From Acetobacteraceae bacterium (GTDB taxonomy: Bacteria; Pseudomonadota; Alphaproteobacteria; Acetobacterales; Acetobacteraceae): DNA of 8,097 nucleotides. Location of the stretch: assembly GCA_947476855.1 (NCBI GenBank), contig CANJSR010000210.1:1-8097 (forward strand). The letters are read 5' to 3'. Positions 1 through 6,692 of the stretch are shown one piece after another. Numbering within the stretch: the stretch's first letter is position 1; each line of letters begins with the position of its first letter. Below the pieces are notes generated by a model. It was not told the origin of the DNA. It ran no database searches and saw nothing but the letters and a program-made list of their open reading frames with translations. Both the position numbers and the translations under genes were made by a program.

Positions 1-1
1 C

Positions 2-427
2 ACGATGGACGAGGTCCGTGACCTGGTCGCCGCCATCGAACGCCTGCGCTGCTTTCCGGAGGTTCCGGCAGCGCTGACGACGTTGCAGACCCGGTTCAAG
101 CTCGTGGTGCTGTCGAACGGCGATCCAGACATGCTGGAAACCGCCAAGCGGTATCACGGGTTTCCGTTCGATCGCGTGATCTCGGTGGCCGAGGCGAACT
201 CGTTCAAGCCACATGTCGCGACCTACACCAAGGCCGCGGAATTGATCGGTCTGCCGATGGAGCAGATCCTGTTCGTGGCGAACCATGAATTCGATTGCGT
301 GGGCGCGAAGTCAGCTGGGATGCGAACCGCGTTCATTGATCGGCGGGAACGCCCGTTCGGCGCCGGGCCGCATCAGCCGGATATTATTGTGCGGACGATG
401 ACGCATCTCGCGGAATTGCTGGTTTAG
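2..427 (+). CDS. Haloacid dehalogenase type II-like HAD hydrolase, C-terminal part (5' end outside window)
   Basis: This is the C-terminal portion of a HAD-superfamily hydrolase; the frame is open to the left edge, so the Met at base 5 is probably internal. Numbering from that Met, motif II is S37-N38-G39, the motif III lysine is K68 in FKPH, and motif IV is the stretch ending in D97 before GAKSAG. Family members are about 220-230 residues, so roughly 90 N-terminal residues, including the nucleophile Asp motif and most of the cap, are missing. Aligned to L-2-haloacid dehalogenase by spacing, K151, Y157 and D180 are kept (K68, Y74, D97), but S175 and N177 are replaced by A92 and H94. The fold and family are well supported. 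Dehalogenase activity is not, and another small acid or phosphate substrate is possible. The gene ends in TAG at 425-427 and converges on ftsY. Confidence 0.85.
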   Translation, partial: TMDEVRDLVAAIERLRCFPEVPAALTTLQTRFKLVVLSNGDPDMLETAKRYHGFPFDRVISVAEANSFKPHVATYTKAAELIGLPMEQILFVANHEFDCVGAKSAGMRTAFIDRRERPFGAGPHQPDIIVRTMTHLAELLV

Positions 428-469
428 GATCGGACGATATCATAATCGATCCCCCCGTCCCCACCACCC

Positions 470-504
470 CGTCATGGTGGCCGTAGGGCCACCACCCACG
501 ACTT
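470..504 (+). repeat. REP unit, left copy
   Basis: The stem is 475-482 paired with 487-494, loop GTAG at 483-486. The start CGTCATG (470-476) and tail CACCCACGACTT (493-504) are identical to those of the right copy. Confidence 0.85.
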
Positions 505-523
505 CGCTGTCAGAAACAGGGGA

Positions 524-558
524 AAGTCGTGGGTGCCGGGCCTGCGCCCGGCATGACG
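524..558 (-). repeat. REP unit, right copy (inverted)
   Basis: The stem is 534-541 paired with 546-553, with loop GCAG on the minus strand (542-545). Read on the minus strand it has the same head and tail as the left copy, but three stem pairs are changed on both sides, so pairing is kept. Confidence 0.85.
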
Positions 559-579
559 AAACCCAACGCCCGACCCGCT

Positions 580-1500
580 CTACAACCCCACCAACCCACG
601 CGCGAAGTCGTTCGCGTCAAACGGCCGCAGGTCCCCGGCCTTCTCCCCCACCCCCACCGCATGGACCGGCAGCCCGAACGTCTCAGCCAGCGCAACCACA
701 ATCCCGCCGCGGGCGCTGCCATCCAGCTTGGTGACCACAAGCCCGGTCACGTCCACCATTTCCTTGAACACCTTCACCTGCTGCACAGCGTTCTGTCCGG
801 TCGTCGCGTCCAGCACCAGCAGCACCGTATGCGGAACGGTTTCATCCTGCTTGCGCAACACGCGGATGATCTTCCGCAGTTCCTCCATCAGCGCGTTCTT
901 GTTGTGCAGCCGCCCGGCGGTATCGACCAGCAGCACATCCGCCTGGTCCGCCCGCGCCCGCGTCAGTGCATCGAACGCCAGCCCCGCCGAGTCCGCGTTC
1001 TGCCCGCCGGAGATCACCGGCGCGCCCGTGCGTTCCCCCCATATCTGCAACTGCTCCACTGCCGCGGCGCGGAACGTATCGCCGGCGCACAGGACGACGC
1101 GCTTGCCCTCATCCTTGTAGAGCTGCGCTAGCTTGCCGATCGTCGTGGTCTTGCCCGTGCCGTTCACGCCGACCACCAGCACGACATGCGGCTTCTTCGC
1201 CGGATCCAGCACCAAGGGCAGCGCGACGGGGGTCAGGATCGCGGCGATTTCCTCGGACAGCGCCTGCTTGATTTCCTCGTCGGTGACTTCCTTGCCGAAG
1301 CGGGTGCGGCGGAACTCGGCGATCACCCGCTTGGCGGCATCGACACCGAGGTCGGCACCGAGAAGCAGGTCTTCCAGTTCTTCCAGGGCCTCATCATCCA
1401 GGCGGCGCTTCTTGAAGACCGCGGTGATGCTTTCCGTGATCTTCGCGGTGCTGCGGGACAGGCCCTCCTTCAGCCGGGAGAAAAATCCACCAAGAGCCAT
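580..1500 (-). CDS. ftsY: Signal recognition particle receptor FtsY
   Basis: FtsY is the membrane-associated GTPase that docks SRP-ribosome complexes at the inner membrane for co-translational insertion. The 306-residue protein has an amphipathic basic N-terminus (residues 1-35), a helical N domain to about residue 95, then the G domain: P-loop GVNGTGKTTT at 111-120, DTFRAAA at 141-147, DTAGR at 193-197, TKLDGSARGG at 257-266 and the closing GVGEKAGDLRPFD at 283-295. This is the short form, without the long acidic A domain of E. coli FtsY (about 497 residues). The closing GEKAGDLRPFD motif and complete C-terminus argue for FtsY rather than Ffh, as does the lack of an M domain. The start ATG shares one base with the mtaB stop (TGATG) and has a strong GGAGG 7 nt upstream. 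It is the last gene of the operon. Confidence 0.97.
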   Translation of the reverse strand: MALGGFFSRLKEGLSRSTAKITESITAVFKKRRLDDEALEELEDLLLGADLGVDAAKRVIAEFRRTRFGKEVTDEEIKQALSEEIAAILTPVALPLVLDPAKKPHVVLVVGVNGTGKTTTIGKLAQLYKDEGKRVVLCAGDTFRAAAVEQLQIWGERTGAPVISGGQNADSAGLAFDALTRARADQADVLLVDTAGRLHNKNALMEELRKIIRVLRKQDETVPHTVLLVLDATTGQNAVQQVKVFKEMVDVTGLVVTKLDGSARGGIVVALAETFGLPVHAVGVGEKAGDLRPFDANDFARGLVGL

Positions 1501-2729
1501 CAGGCCGCCTCCGCCAACAAACCGTCGAGTGTGGCGCCGGTAACCCGGGCCGGAATCAGCCGTCCGGCCGCGACCGGCGCGGACAGGCGGACAGGGGCGA
1601 AATGCTCACTATGGCCGGTGTCGCCGGTTTCCGTCAGCAACGAAATAACCTGGCCAAACTGCGCCGCATAGAAACGTTCGGCGGAGCGCTGGCCCGCCGA
1701 CCGCAACAGCGCCGCCCGTGCCTTGCGATCAGGCTTGGGGATCGCCGGCATGCGCGCGGCGGGGGTGCCCGGACGCTCGCTATAGGGAAACACATGCAGG
1801 AACGGCAGGTCGGTTTCGGTGACGAAAGCCAGGGTCTCGGCAAACAAATCGTCCGTCTCGGTCGGGAAGCCTGCGATCAGGTCGGCGCCGATGGCGATGC
1901 CGGGCCGCAGCGCCCGCGCCCGCTCGATCACCGTCCGCGCATCGCCCGTCAGATGCCGCCGCTTCATCCGCTTCAGGATCATGTCGCTGCCGGCCTGTAG
2001 TGACAGATGCAGATGCGGCATCAGCCGAGGCTCCGTCTCCAGCAGCCGCCAGATATCATCATCAATCGCGGCCGGATCAATCGAGGACAGCCGCAACCGC
2101 GGCAACTCCGGCACCAGCGCCAGCATCCGCCGCGTCATCTGCCCGAGCGTCGGCCGCCCCGGCAGATCGGCGCCGTAGGAGGCGATATCGACGCCGGTCA
2201 GCACGACCTCCCGATAGCCGGAGGCCACCAGCGCCCGCACCTGCTCGACGATCGCGCCGACGGGGACCGATCGGTTGGGACCACGTCCGAACGGGATGAT
2301 GCAGAACGTACACCGATGATCGCAGCCCTGTTGCACCTGCACGAAGGCGCGGGCGCGTCCGGCGAACTCGGTGACCAGATGCGGCGCCGTCTCCCGCGCC
2401 GCCATGATATCCGACACAGCGCTCGGCGCCCCCGGCAGCCAGCTTTCCGGCTTCAGCTTGTCCTCGTTGCCCAGGACACGGTCGACGTTCGGCAAGGCCG
2501 ACCACTTCGCCGGATCGATCTGGGCGGCGCAGCCTGTAACGACAATCCGCGCGTCCGGCCGTTCCCGCGCCAGCTTCCGGATCGCCTGGCGCGCCTGGCG
2601 CTCAGCCTCTCCGGTCACGGCGCAGGTATTGACGATGATCGTGTCGGTCAGGGCGGAAGCATGGCCGCGCATGACCTCGCTCTCATAGGCATTCAAACGG
2701 CAGCCGAAGGTGAGGACCTCAACCGTCAT
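1500..2729 (-). CDS. mtaB: tRNA (N6-threonylcarbamoyladenosine(37)-C2)-methylthiotransferase MtaB
   Basis: MtaB is a radical-SAM enzyme that converts t6A37 to ms2t6A37 in tRNAs reading ANN codons, which supports decoding accuracy. The 409-residue protein shows the three-part methylthiotransferase layout. The N-terminal UPF0004 domain has cluster cysteines C10, C36 and C67; the radical-SAM core has C136, C140 and C143 in CDHRCTFC, with GFPTET at 288-293; a short C-terminal TRAM-like region (about 361-407) closes it. The FGCRLNAYE start and [10 protein letters not shown] segment fit MtaB better than MiaB or RimO. The ATG overlaps the dapF stop by 4 bases (ATGA) and has no clear Shine-Dalgarno sequence, so coupling to dapF is likely. 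Its TGA overlaps the ftsY ATG by one base. Confidence 0.95.
   Translation of the reverse strand: MTVEVLTFGCRLNAYESEVMRGHASALTDTIIVNTCAVTGEAERQARQAIRKLARERPDARIVVTGCAAQIDPAKWSALPNVDRVLGNEDKLKPESWLPGAPSAVSDIMAARETAPHLVTEFAGRARAFVQVQQGCDHRCTFCIIPFGRGPNRSVPVGAIVEQVRALVASGYREVVLTGVDIASYGADLPGRPTLGQMTRRMLALVPELPRLRLSSIDPAAIDDDIWRLLETEPRLMPHLHLSLQAGSDMILKRMKRRHLTGDARTVIERARALRPGIAIGADLIAGFPTETDDLFAETLAFVTETDLPFLHVFPYSERPGTPAARMPAIPKPDRKARAALLRSAGQRSAERFYAAQFGQVISLLTETGDTGHSEHFAPVRLSAPVAAGRLIPARVTGATLDGLLAEAA
1508..1512 (-). promoter_or_regulatory. Ribosome binding site of ftsY inside mtaB
   Basis: The minus strand reads GGAGG, 7 nt before the ftsY ATG, within the last codons of mtaB. It fixes the ftsY start and allows ftsY some translation independent of coupling. 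Confidence 0.75.
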
Positions 2730-3556
2730 GCGGGATAATGGTCCAAGTCGACCTCACCCGTGAAGGACGTGGCGACCGGGCCAGTCATCAGGACATGGCC
2801 GTCATCGCGCCACTCCATCTCCAACTCCCCCCCATCCACCAGTACGGTGGCGCGCCGTCCGGTCAGGCCGCGGCGGGCGGCGTTGACCATGGCCGCGCAT
2901 GCACCAGACCCACATGCGAGCGTCAGTCCCGCCCCACGCTCCCACACCCGAAGCCGGAACCGATCCGGCGCCAGCACCTGCACGAACCCGATATTGGCCT
3001 TTTGCGGAAAGATCGGATCGGTCTCCAAAGACGGCCCGATCTCGGCAATCCTGACGGCGTCCATGTCGGGCACGAAGAACGTCGCGTGCGGGTTGCCCAT
3101 GCTCGCCGCCGCCGGATCGCGCACGTCCCCACGCGCCAGGTCCAGATGCAGCGTGTCCATCGGGCGCGCCAGCGGCACATCCGCCCAGTCCAGCCGCACC
3201 GCCCCCATGTCCACCCGCACGCGCCCATCCGGCAGCAACTCGGACGGCAGGTCGCCGGAGATCGTGCGGATGATCTGCGCGCGTCGGTCATGTTCCTGTG
3301 CCAACAGCCAAGCGACGCAGCGTGTGGCGTTGCCGCAGGCCCCGGCCTCCGACCCGTCCGGGTTGCGGATGCGCATGAAGGCGTCGGCGCCCGGCGGCGG
3401 CGGCTCGATGACGATGAACTGGTCGCAGCCGATACCCGTCCATCGATTCGCCAGCCCCGCCGCTCGGCGTTCGGTCAGGCCGAGCGGATGGGCACGCTCG
3501 TCGAAGATGACGAAATCGTTCCCGCAGCCATGCATCTTGATAAAGCGCGCGCGCAT
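2726..3556 (-). CDS. dapF: Diaminopimelate epimerase DapF
   Basis: DapF interconverts LL- and meso-diaminopimelate in the cytoplasm, giving the direct precursor of lysine and of the peptidoglycan cross-link. From the start chosen here it has 276 residues, close to the 274 of E. coli. [11 protein letters not shown] opens the first half. The two catalytic cysteines lie in ACGNATRC (C74) and ACGSGAC (C215), with MGNPH before the second half and the ERGAG substrate-binding motif just ahead of C215. The frame stays open to a GTG at 3616, with further ATGs at 3592 and 3565. The 3556 ATG is chosen because family members begin directly before the KMHGxGNDF motif; no start has a convincing ribosome site, so 3565 is nearly as likely. 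It is first in the dapF-mtaB-ftsY operon, whose order I believe recurs in alphaproteobacteria. Confidence 0.95.
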   Translation of the reverse strand: MRARFIKMHGCGNDFVIFDERAHPLGLTERRAAGLANRWTGIGCDQFIVIEPPPPGADAFMRIRNPDGSEAGACGNATRCVAWLLAQEHDRRAQIIRTISGDLPSELLPDGRVRVDMGAVRLDWADVPLARPMDTLHLDLARGDVRDPAAASMGNPHATFFVPDMDAVRIAEIGPSLETDPIFPQKANIGFVQVLAPDRFRLRVWERGAGLTLACGSGACAAMVNAARRGLTGRRATVLVDGGELEMEWRDDGHVLMTGPVATSFTGEVDLDHYPA

Positions 3557-3609
3557 CCCGCCCATATAGGCGGCCCGGACCCGGAACACCATCCGGCCCG
3601 GCTGGCGCG

Positions 3610-3638
3610 ATGACACAACCCCGGGCGCCTGCTAGGCT
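3610..3638 (+). promoter_or_regulatory. Candidate sigma-70-type promoter for the LLM oxidoreductase operon
   Basis: The -35 ATGACA (3610-3615) and -10 TAGGCT (3633-3638) are 17 bp apart. The -35 matches the consensus at 5 of 6 positions, and the -10 keeps the T, A and final T. Transcription would start near 3645, about 24 nt before the ATG at 3669; GGGAA at 3656-3660 is a modest ribosome site. The -35 overlaps the upstream GTG of the dapF frame, which slightly favours a shorter dapF. No evidence beyond pattern match. Confidence 0.4.
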
Positions 3639-3668
3639 GCGGGTCACACTTTTGCGGGAAACAACATC

Positions 3669-4532
3669 ATGAAACTCGGCCGCCTCGGAGCCTGGTACTC
3701 CACGGACAAGCTCGGAACCCCCGCGCAAATCCGCGAATTCGTCGGCACGGTGGAGCGTCTGGGCTACGACGTGCTCTGGTATCCGGAATCGCGCGGCAAC
3801 GAGTCCTTCGCTGTCGCCGCCTATATGCTGGCGCAGACGACGAAGCTGAAGATCGGCAGCTCCATCGCCTCCATCTACGCGCGCGACGCCTTCACCTCGC
3901 GGCGCGGGATGATCACGCTGAACGACCTGTTCGACAACCGCTTCATCCTCGGCCTGGGCGTCAGCCACCCGCCGATGGTGGAGGGGCTGCGCGGCCACAC
4001 CTACGAAAAGCCGATCCCGGCGATGCGCCGCTATCTGAACGGGATCACCAAGGACCAGCCCGGTGCGGCTGAATGGCCTTTGTGCGTCGCCGCGCTCGGC
4101 CCGCTGATGATGAAGCTTTCGGGCGAGATGACCCAGGGCGCCATCCCCTACAACACCAACCCGCGCCACACGGCTGAGGCGGCGAAGATCCTCGGCCCGA
4201 ACAAGTGGCTGGCGATCGAGCAGAAGGTCACCATCGAAACCGACCCCGTAAAGGCCCGCGCGCTCGGCCGCAAGGAACTGGAGCGTTACATGACGCTCGA
4301 CAACTACCGCAACAACTTCCTCCGCATCGGGTTCACCGAGAAGGACCTGGAGAACGGCGGATCGGACGATTTCATCGACCAGATGTGCCTCTGGGGTTCG
4401 GCCGACCAGGTGAAGGCCGGGCTGCGGGCGCATTTCGCCGCCGGGGCCACCCATGTCGCGATCCAGCCCGTGCATGCCGAGGGTGACATCGCCGCCCGTG
4501 ACCACATCCTGACCGCGCTGGCCGACACATGA
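3669..4532 (+). CDS. LLM-class (luciferase-like) flavin/F420-dependent oxidoreductase, resembling the TIGR03620 (MSMEG_4141) group
   Basis: This is a 287-residue single-domain TIM-barrel oxidoreductase of the bacterial luciferase-like class, which uses reduced F420 or FMN; its substrate is unknown. Family features in order are the N-terminal strand MKLGRLGAWY, the helix-strand ERLGYDVLWYPES (29-41), TTKLKIGSSI (57-66) and the segment RFILGLGVSHPPMVEGLRG (91-109), typical of F420-type members. The C-terminal barrel end has GSADQVKAGLRAHFAAGATHVAIQPV (243-268), the usual closing helix-strand of this class. The start is fixed by the match at residue 1 and a GGGAA 8 nt upstream. The last codons overlap the next gene by ATGA, so the two are made together. 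F420 use is inferred from family resemblance only; FMN is the main alternative. Confidence 0.85.
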   Translation: MKLGRLGAWYSTDKLGTPAQIREFVGTVERLGYDVLWYPESRGNESFAVAAYMLAQTTKLKIGSSIASIYARDAFTSRRGMITLNDLFDNRFILGLGVSHPPMVEGLRGHTYEKPIPAMRRYLNGITKDQPGAAEWPLCVAALGPLMMKLSGEMTQGAIPYNTNPRHTAEAAKILGPNKWLAIEQKVTIETDPVKARALGRKELERYMTLDNYRNNFLRIGFTEKDLENGGSDDFIDQMCLWGSADQVKAGLRAHFAAGATHVAIQPVHAEGDIAARDHILTALADT

Positions 4533-5338
4533 TCGACCCGGCCTCGGATACCGTCCTGATCACCGGCGCATCCGGGGCCATCGGGACAGCCTTGCGCGAC
4601 GGCCTGCGGGCGGAGTGGAAACACCTCCGCCTGACGGATATCCGTCCGATCAAGGACCAGACGGCGAATGAGGAATTCGTCCTGGCCGATATCTCGGACC
4701 GCTCGGCGATCGACCGAATGATGCAGGGGGTCAAGGCGGTCGTCTACATGACCGGTGTCCCCAACGGCGCCTCTCTGGAGGAGTTGTTCCGCGTCAATTG
4801 CCGGGGCGTGTGGGACGTGTTCGAGGCCGCCCGCCTCGCGGGGGTGGAGCGTATTCTCTACGCATCGTCCAATCACGCCTTCGGCTGCTACCCGATCGAC
4901 GTGTCGGTGTCGCCCGAGATGCCGACCCGTCCGGACAGCATGTACGGCGCGTTCAAGGCGGCGTTCGAGGACATCCTGCGGATGTACTACGACCGCTGGG
5001 GCATCCGCAGCGTGTCGATGCGGATCGGGACCTATCGGACCCTGCCGATCGACCAGCGGTCACTGGCCTCCTGGCTGAGCCCGGGCGACGTCGCGCGCCT
5101 GGTGGATGCGGGGCTGCGTCACCCCGATCCGGGATGCCTGGTGATCAATGGCTACTCGGCCAACACGCGGCTGAAGGTGGCCAGGACCCATTGGGACTTC
5201 CTCGGCTACCAGCCGCAAGACAACGCCGAGGACCATATCCCGATGCTGCGCGCTAAGGGCATCGACGTGGATGGTCCGTGGGAGTGGACCGAACACGGCG
5301 GCCACCACGCCCAGGCGCCGGAACGGGCGGTTCGCTAG
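4529..5338 (+). CDS. NAD(P)-dependent short-chain (extended) dehydrogenase, uronate dehydrogenase-like
   Basis: This is an extended short-chain dehydrogenase of 269 residues. The NAD-binding Rossmann motif is G13-A-S-G16-A-I-G19, and the catalytic set is S113/S114 in YASSNHAFG plus Y139 and K143 in MYGAFK. The closest family I recognise is uronate dehydrogenase, which oxidises glucuronate or galacturonate to the aldaro-lactone. Shared features include SSNH followed by GYYP-like GCYP, the P-xRPDxxYG segment (132-140), MRIGTYR (164-170) and a tail with FLGYQPQDNAE (224-234). These are resemblances from memory, and the substrate may differ. The ATG overlaps the stop of the LLM gene by 4 bases and lacks its own clear ribosome site, so translation is probably coupled. 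Its TAG shares a CTAG with the stop of convergent serB. Confidence 0.82.
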   Translation: MIDPASDTVLITGASGAIGTALRDGLRAEWKHLRLTDIRPIKDQTANEEFVLADISDRSAIDRMMQGVKAVVYMTGVPNGASLEELFRVNCRGVWDVFEAARLAGVERILYASSNHAFGCYPIDVSVSPEMPTRPDSMYGAFKAAFEDILRMYYDRWGIRSVSMRIGTYRTLPIDQRSLASWLSPGDVARLVDAGLRHPDPGCLVINGYSANTRLKVARTHWDFLGYQPQDNAEDHIPMLRAKGIDVDGPWEWTEHGGHHAQAPERAVR

Positions 5339-6210
5339 GCGGTGACGAAGTCCGCCGCCTGGTAGCCCTGGGCAAACAGCAGTGCGCGCAGGTTGGCATG
5401 ATCCACCCGCGCCCGCGCCGCGGCCGCCACGATCGGCTTGGCGTGGAACGCGACGCCCAGGCCGGCTGCCCCCAGCATGTCCAGGTCGTTCGCGCCGTCG
5501 CCCACCGCGACGGTGGCGGACAACCGCAGGTTCCGTTCGGCCGCGAGGGCTTGCAGCGTTTCCAGCTTGGTGTCCCGATCCAGGATCGGCTCCGCCACAA
5601 AGCCCGTCAGCGCCGCCCCGTCATCGAGCAGCAGGTTCGACTTGTGCATGTGGAAGCCGAGCAGGGCGGCCACGCGGGCGGTGAAGAAGGTGAAGCCGCC
5701 GGAGACGAGGGCGGTGTAGGCTCCATTCCCCCGCATGGTGGCGACGAGTTCCCGTGCGCCCTCGGTCAGGCGGACGCGTTCCCAGGTCTGGTCGAGGGTT
5801 GAGACCGGCAGGCCCTTCAGCATCAAGACGCGTTCCCGCAGCGCCGATTTGAAGTCCAGTTCCCCGTTCATCGCGCGGGCCGTGATGGCGGCGATCTTGT
5901 CCTTGAGGCCGGCGAAATCGGCCAGCTCGTCCAGCGTTTCGCCGGTGATCATGGTGCTGTCCATGTCGGCAATCAGCAGGCCCTTGCGGCGGGTGGCGAC
6001 CTCGGAGGCGATGGCATCGACCGGGGCGGCGCCGAGGGCGGCCCGCACCACCGCCAGGTCAGGTTCGGCGGTCAGCGGGATGTCCGCGGCTTCTCCGGCG
6101 TTCAGGATGATCGCGGGGCCGCCGGCGGTGGCGTCACGCACGCTGTCGATGGTTCCGGCGTCCAGGGTTGTGGCGGCGCGGTCGGCAATCAGGGTCAGGA
6201 TATGGGTCAT
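5335..6210 (-). CDS. serB: Phosphoserine phosphatase SerB
   Basis: SerB hydrolyses O-phosphoserine to serine, the last step of the phosphorylated serine pathway, as a cytoplasmic Mg-dependent HAD phosphatase. From the start chosen here it has 291 residues. An N-terminal region of about 75 residues (ACT-like in this family) precedes the catalytic domain: motif I DMDSTMI with D82 and D84, motif II SGGF with S170, K215 in DTKLETL, and motif IV GDGANDLDML starting at G237 with D238. The frame extends to a TTG at 6249, with another ATG at 6225. The 6210 ATG is preferred because family members begin with a similar MTHILTLIAD-like strand; none of the starts has a clear ribosome site. The gene stands alone, diverges from the membrane/RHH operon, and overlaps the 3' end of the Udh-like gene by 4 bases. 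Confidence 0.96.
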   Translation of the reverse strand: MTHILTLIADRAATTLDAGTIDSVRDATAGGPAIILNAGEAADIPLTAEPDLAVVRAALGAAPVDAIASEVATRRKGLLIADMDSTMITGETLDELADFAGLKDKIAAITARAMNGELDFKSALRERVLMLKGLPVSTLDQTWERVRLTEGARELVATMRGNGAYTALVSGGFTFFTARVAALLGFHMHKSNLLLDDGAALTGFVAEPILDRDTKLETLQALAAERNLRLSATVAVGDGANDLDMLGAAGLGVAFHAKPIVAAAARARVDHANLRALLFAQGYQAADFVTA

Positions 6211-6266
6211 GGCGGGCCGGACCATGGCGGCGGGGCCGGCGGATTGCAAGCCATTGGACGCGGGAT

Positions 6267-6289
6267 ATATGAGGTGATAATCCTCATAT
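6267..6289. promoter_or_regulatory. Inverted repeat, probable operator
   Basis: ATATGAGG (6267-6274) and CCTCATAT (6282-6289) are perfect 8-bp arms around a 7-nt spacer TGATAAT. Beyond one mismatch, two more outer pairs (6265/6291, 6264/6292) match. The AT-rich arms, no adjacent T-run and position between divergent starts favour a protein-binding site over a terminator. It ends 5 bp before the candidate -35 of the plus-strand operon and lies upstream of serB. The regulator is unknown; the RHH protein encoded at 6689 is one candidate. Confidence 0.6.
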
Positions 6290-6294
6290 TTCGA

Positions 6295-6322
6295 TTGACC
6301 CGAAAAAAAATCCGGCTACGTT
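6295..6322 (+). promoter_or_regulatory. Candidate promoter for the membrane-protein/RHH operon
   Basis: The -35 TTGACC (6295-6300, 5 of 6 to consensus) and -10 TACGTT (6317-6322, TAxxxT) are 16 bp apart, with a run of eight A within the spacer (6303-6310). Transcription would begin near 6329, leaving a leader of about 70 nt. An alternative -10, TATGTT at 6328-6333, has no well-spaced -35. The rest of the 6211-6401 gap shows no gene that I can support. Confidence 0.4.
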
Positions 6323-6389
6323 AACCTTATGTTTCCGATTGGCGGTCCAGGATCAGGCTCGAATTTCGGGCCAGCCGGCCCCGCCACGC

Positions 6390-6393
6390 GGAG
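6390..6393 (+). promoter_or_regulatory. Ribosome binding site deciding the start of the small membrane protein
   Basis: GGAG lies 8 nt before the ATG at 6402 and favours that start over the upstream TTG at 6339. Confidence 0.55.
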
Positions 6394-6401
6394 ACAGGGT
6401 G

Positions 6402-6692
6402 ATGACTTCGGACCCACGGCGGAACCGCCGCATGCATCCCAACCTGCCGTTCCGGCCCGCCATCGGGTCTGACTTCGAGTTGGAGGATGCCGTGGTGGTG
6501 GACGCCCGGACAAGGGCTTTCGTGGCTCGGGCGCTCGCCTTCGCCACCAGCGCCGCAATCGCTGTCACCGGCCTGCAAGGGCTGATCACCGGCGACACCA
6601 CGGCGATCAGCACCGTCTGGGCGGTCACCGGGCCGATCGTCGGGGCTTTGGTCAGTTACTACTTTGGCGCGCATCGAAAGGGTTTCTCATGA
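6402..6692 (+). CDS. Small two-helix membrane protein, unknown function
   Basis: I do not recognise this 96-residue protein. It has a basic N-terminus (RRNRR at 6-10), a polar stretch to about residue 35, a first hydrophobic helix at about 39-63 rich in Ala, a short GDTT turn, a second helix at about 70-89 ending SYYFGAHRK, and a short basic tail. Positive charge at both ends suggests both termini in the cytoplasm. No signal peptide cleavage site or enzyme motif is visible. The frame extends back to a TTG at 6339, but the ATG at 6402 has GGAG 8 nt upstream (6390-6393) and is the better start. Its stop overlaps the next start (ATGA), tying it to the RHH protein. A holin-like or membrane-anchoring role is speculation. 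Confidence 0.7.
   Translation: MTSDPRRNRRMHPNLPFRPAIGSDFELEDAVVVDARTRAFVARALAFATSAAIAVTGLQGLITGDTTAISTVWAVTGPIVGALVSYYFGAHRKGFS

Larger units (their letters stand above)
470..558. repeat. REPIN-like palindromic element: two inverted 35-nt REP units
   Basis: The element is two 35-nt units in opposite orientation separated by 19 nt (505-523), filling most of the gap between two convergent genes. Each unit, read inward, starts CGTCATG, carries an 8-bp stem with a 4-nt loop, and ends CACCCACGACTT. The units match at 28 of 35 positions. Six of the seven differences form three compensatory base pairs in the stem, and the seventh is in the loop (GTAG versus GCAG). The inner 12-nt ends (493-504 and 524-535) are perfectly complementary, so the whole element can fold as one long hairpin or as separate hairpins. 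GC-rich elements with similar CGTCATG and CACGACTT ends are, as I recall, common in alphaproteobacterial intergenic DNA. It may protect or end both convergent transcripts; no T-run follows either stem. Confidence 0.88.

Noticed and set aside
428..451. GATCG/CGATC arms just after the HAD stop
   Set aside because: Arms of only 5 bp around a 14-nt spacer are too weak to call.
470..558. Classical rho-independent terminator for the HAD gene or ftsY
   Set aside because: Stems are strong but no T-run follows on either strand, and the two-unit symmetry is better explained by a REP pair.
529..1131. Plus-strand 200-codon frame antisense to ftsY
   Set aside because: It begins inside the REP element and runs opposite the ftsY G domain, with no recognisable domain.
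2738..3613. 291-codon open frame antisense to dapF
   Set aside because: It mirrors dapF with Arg/His/Pro-rich low-complexity protein; GC-driven lack of stops explains it.
3288..4505. 405-codon open frame antisense to the LLM oxidoreductase
   Set aside because: It is opposite a clearly homologous gene, is rich in Arg/Asp/Val/His as high-GC antisense frames are, and matches no family I know.
6321..6328. CtrA-like half site TTAACCTT
   Set aside because: It matches a TTAACCAT-like half site at 7 of 8 positions, but there is only one half site; such single matches are expected by chance.
6327..6674. Minus-strand frame opposite the small membrane protein
   Set aside because: The plus-strand frame has a ribosome site, membrane helices and an ATGA coupling; the antisense frame has none.
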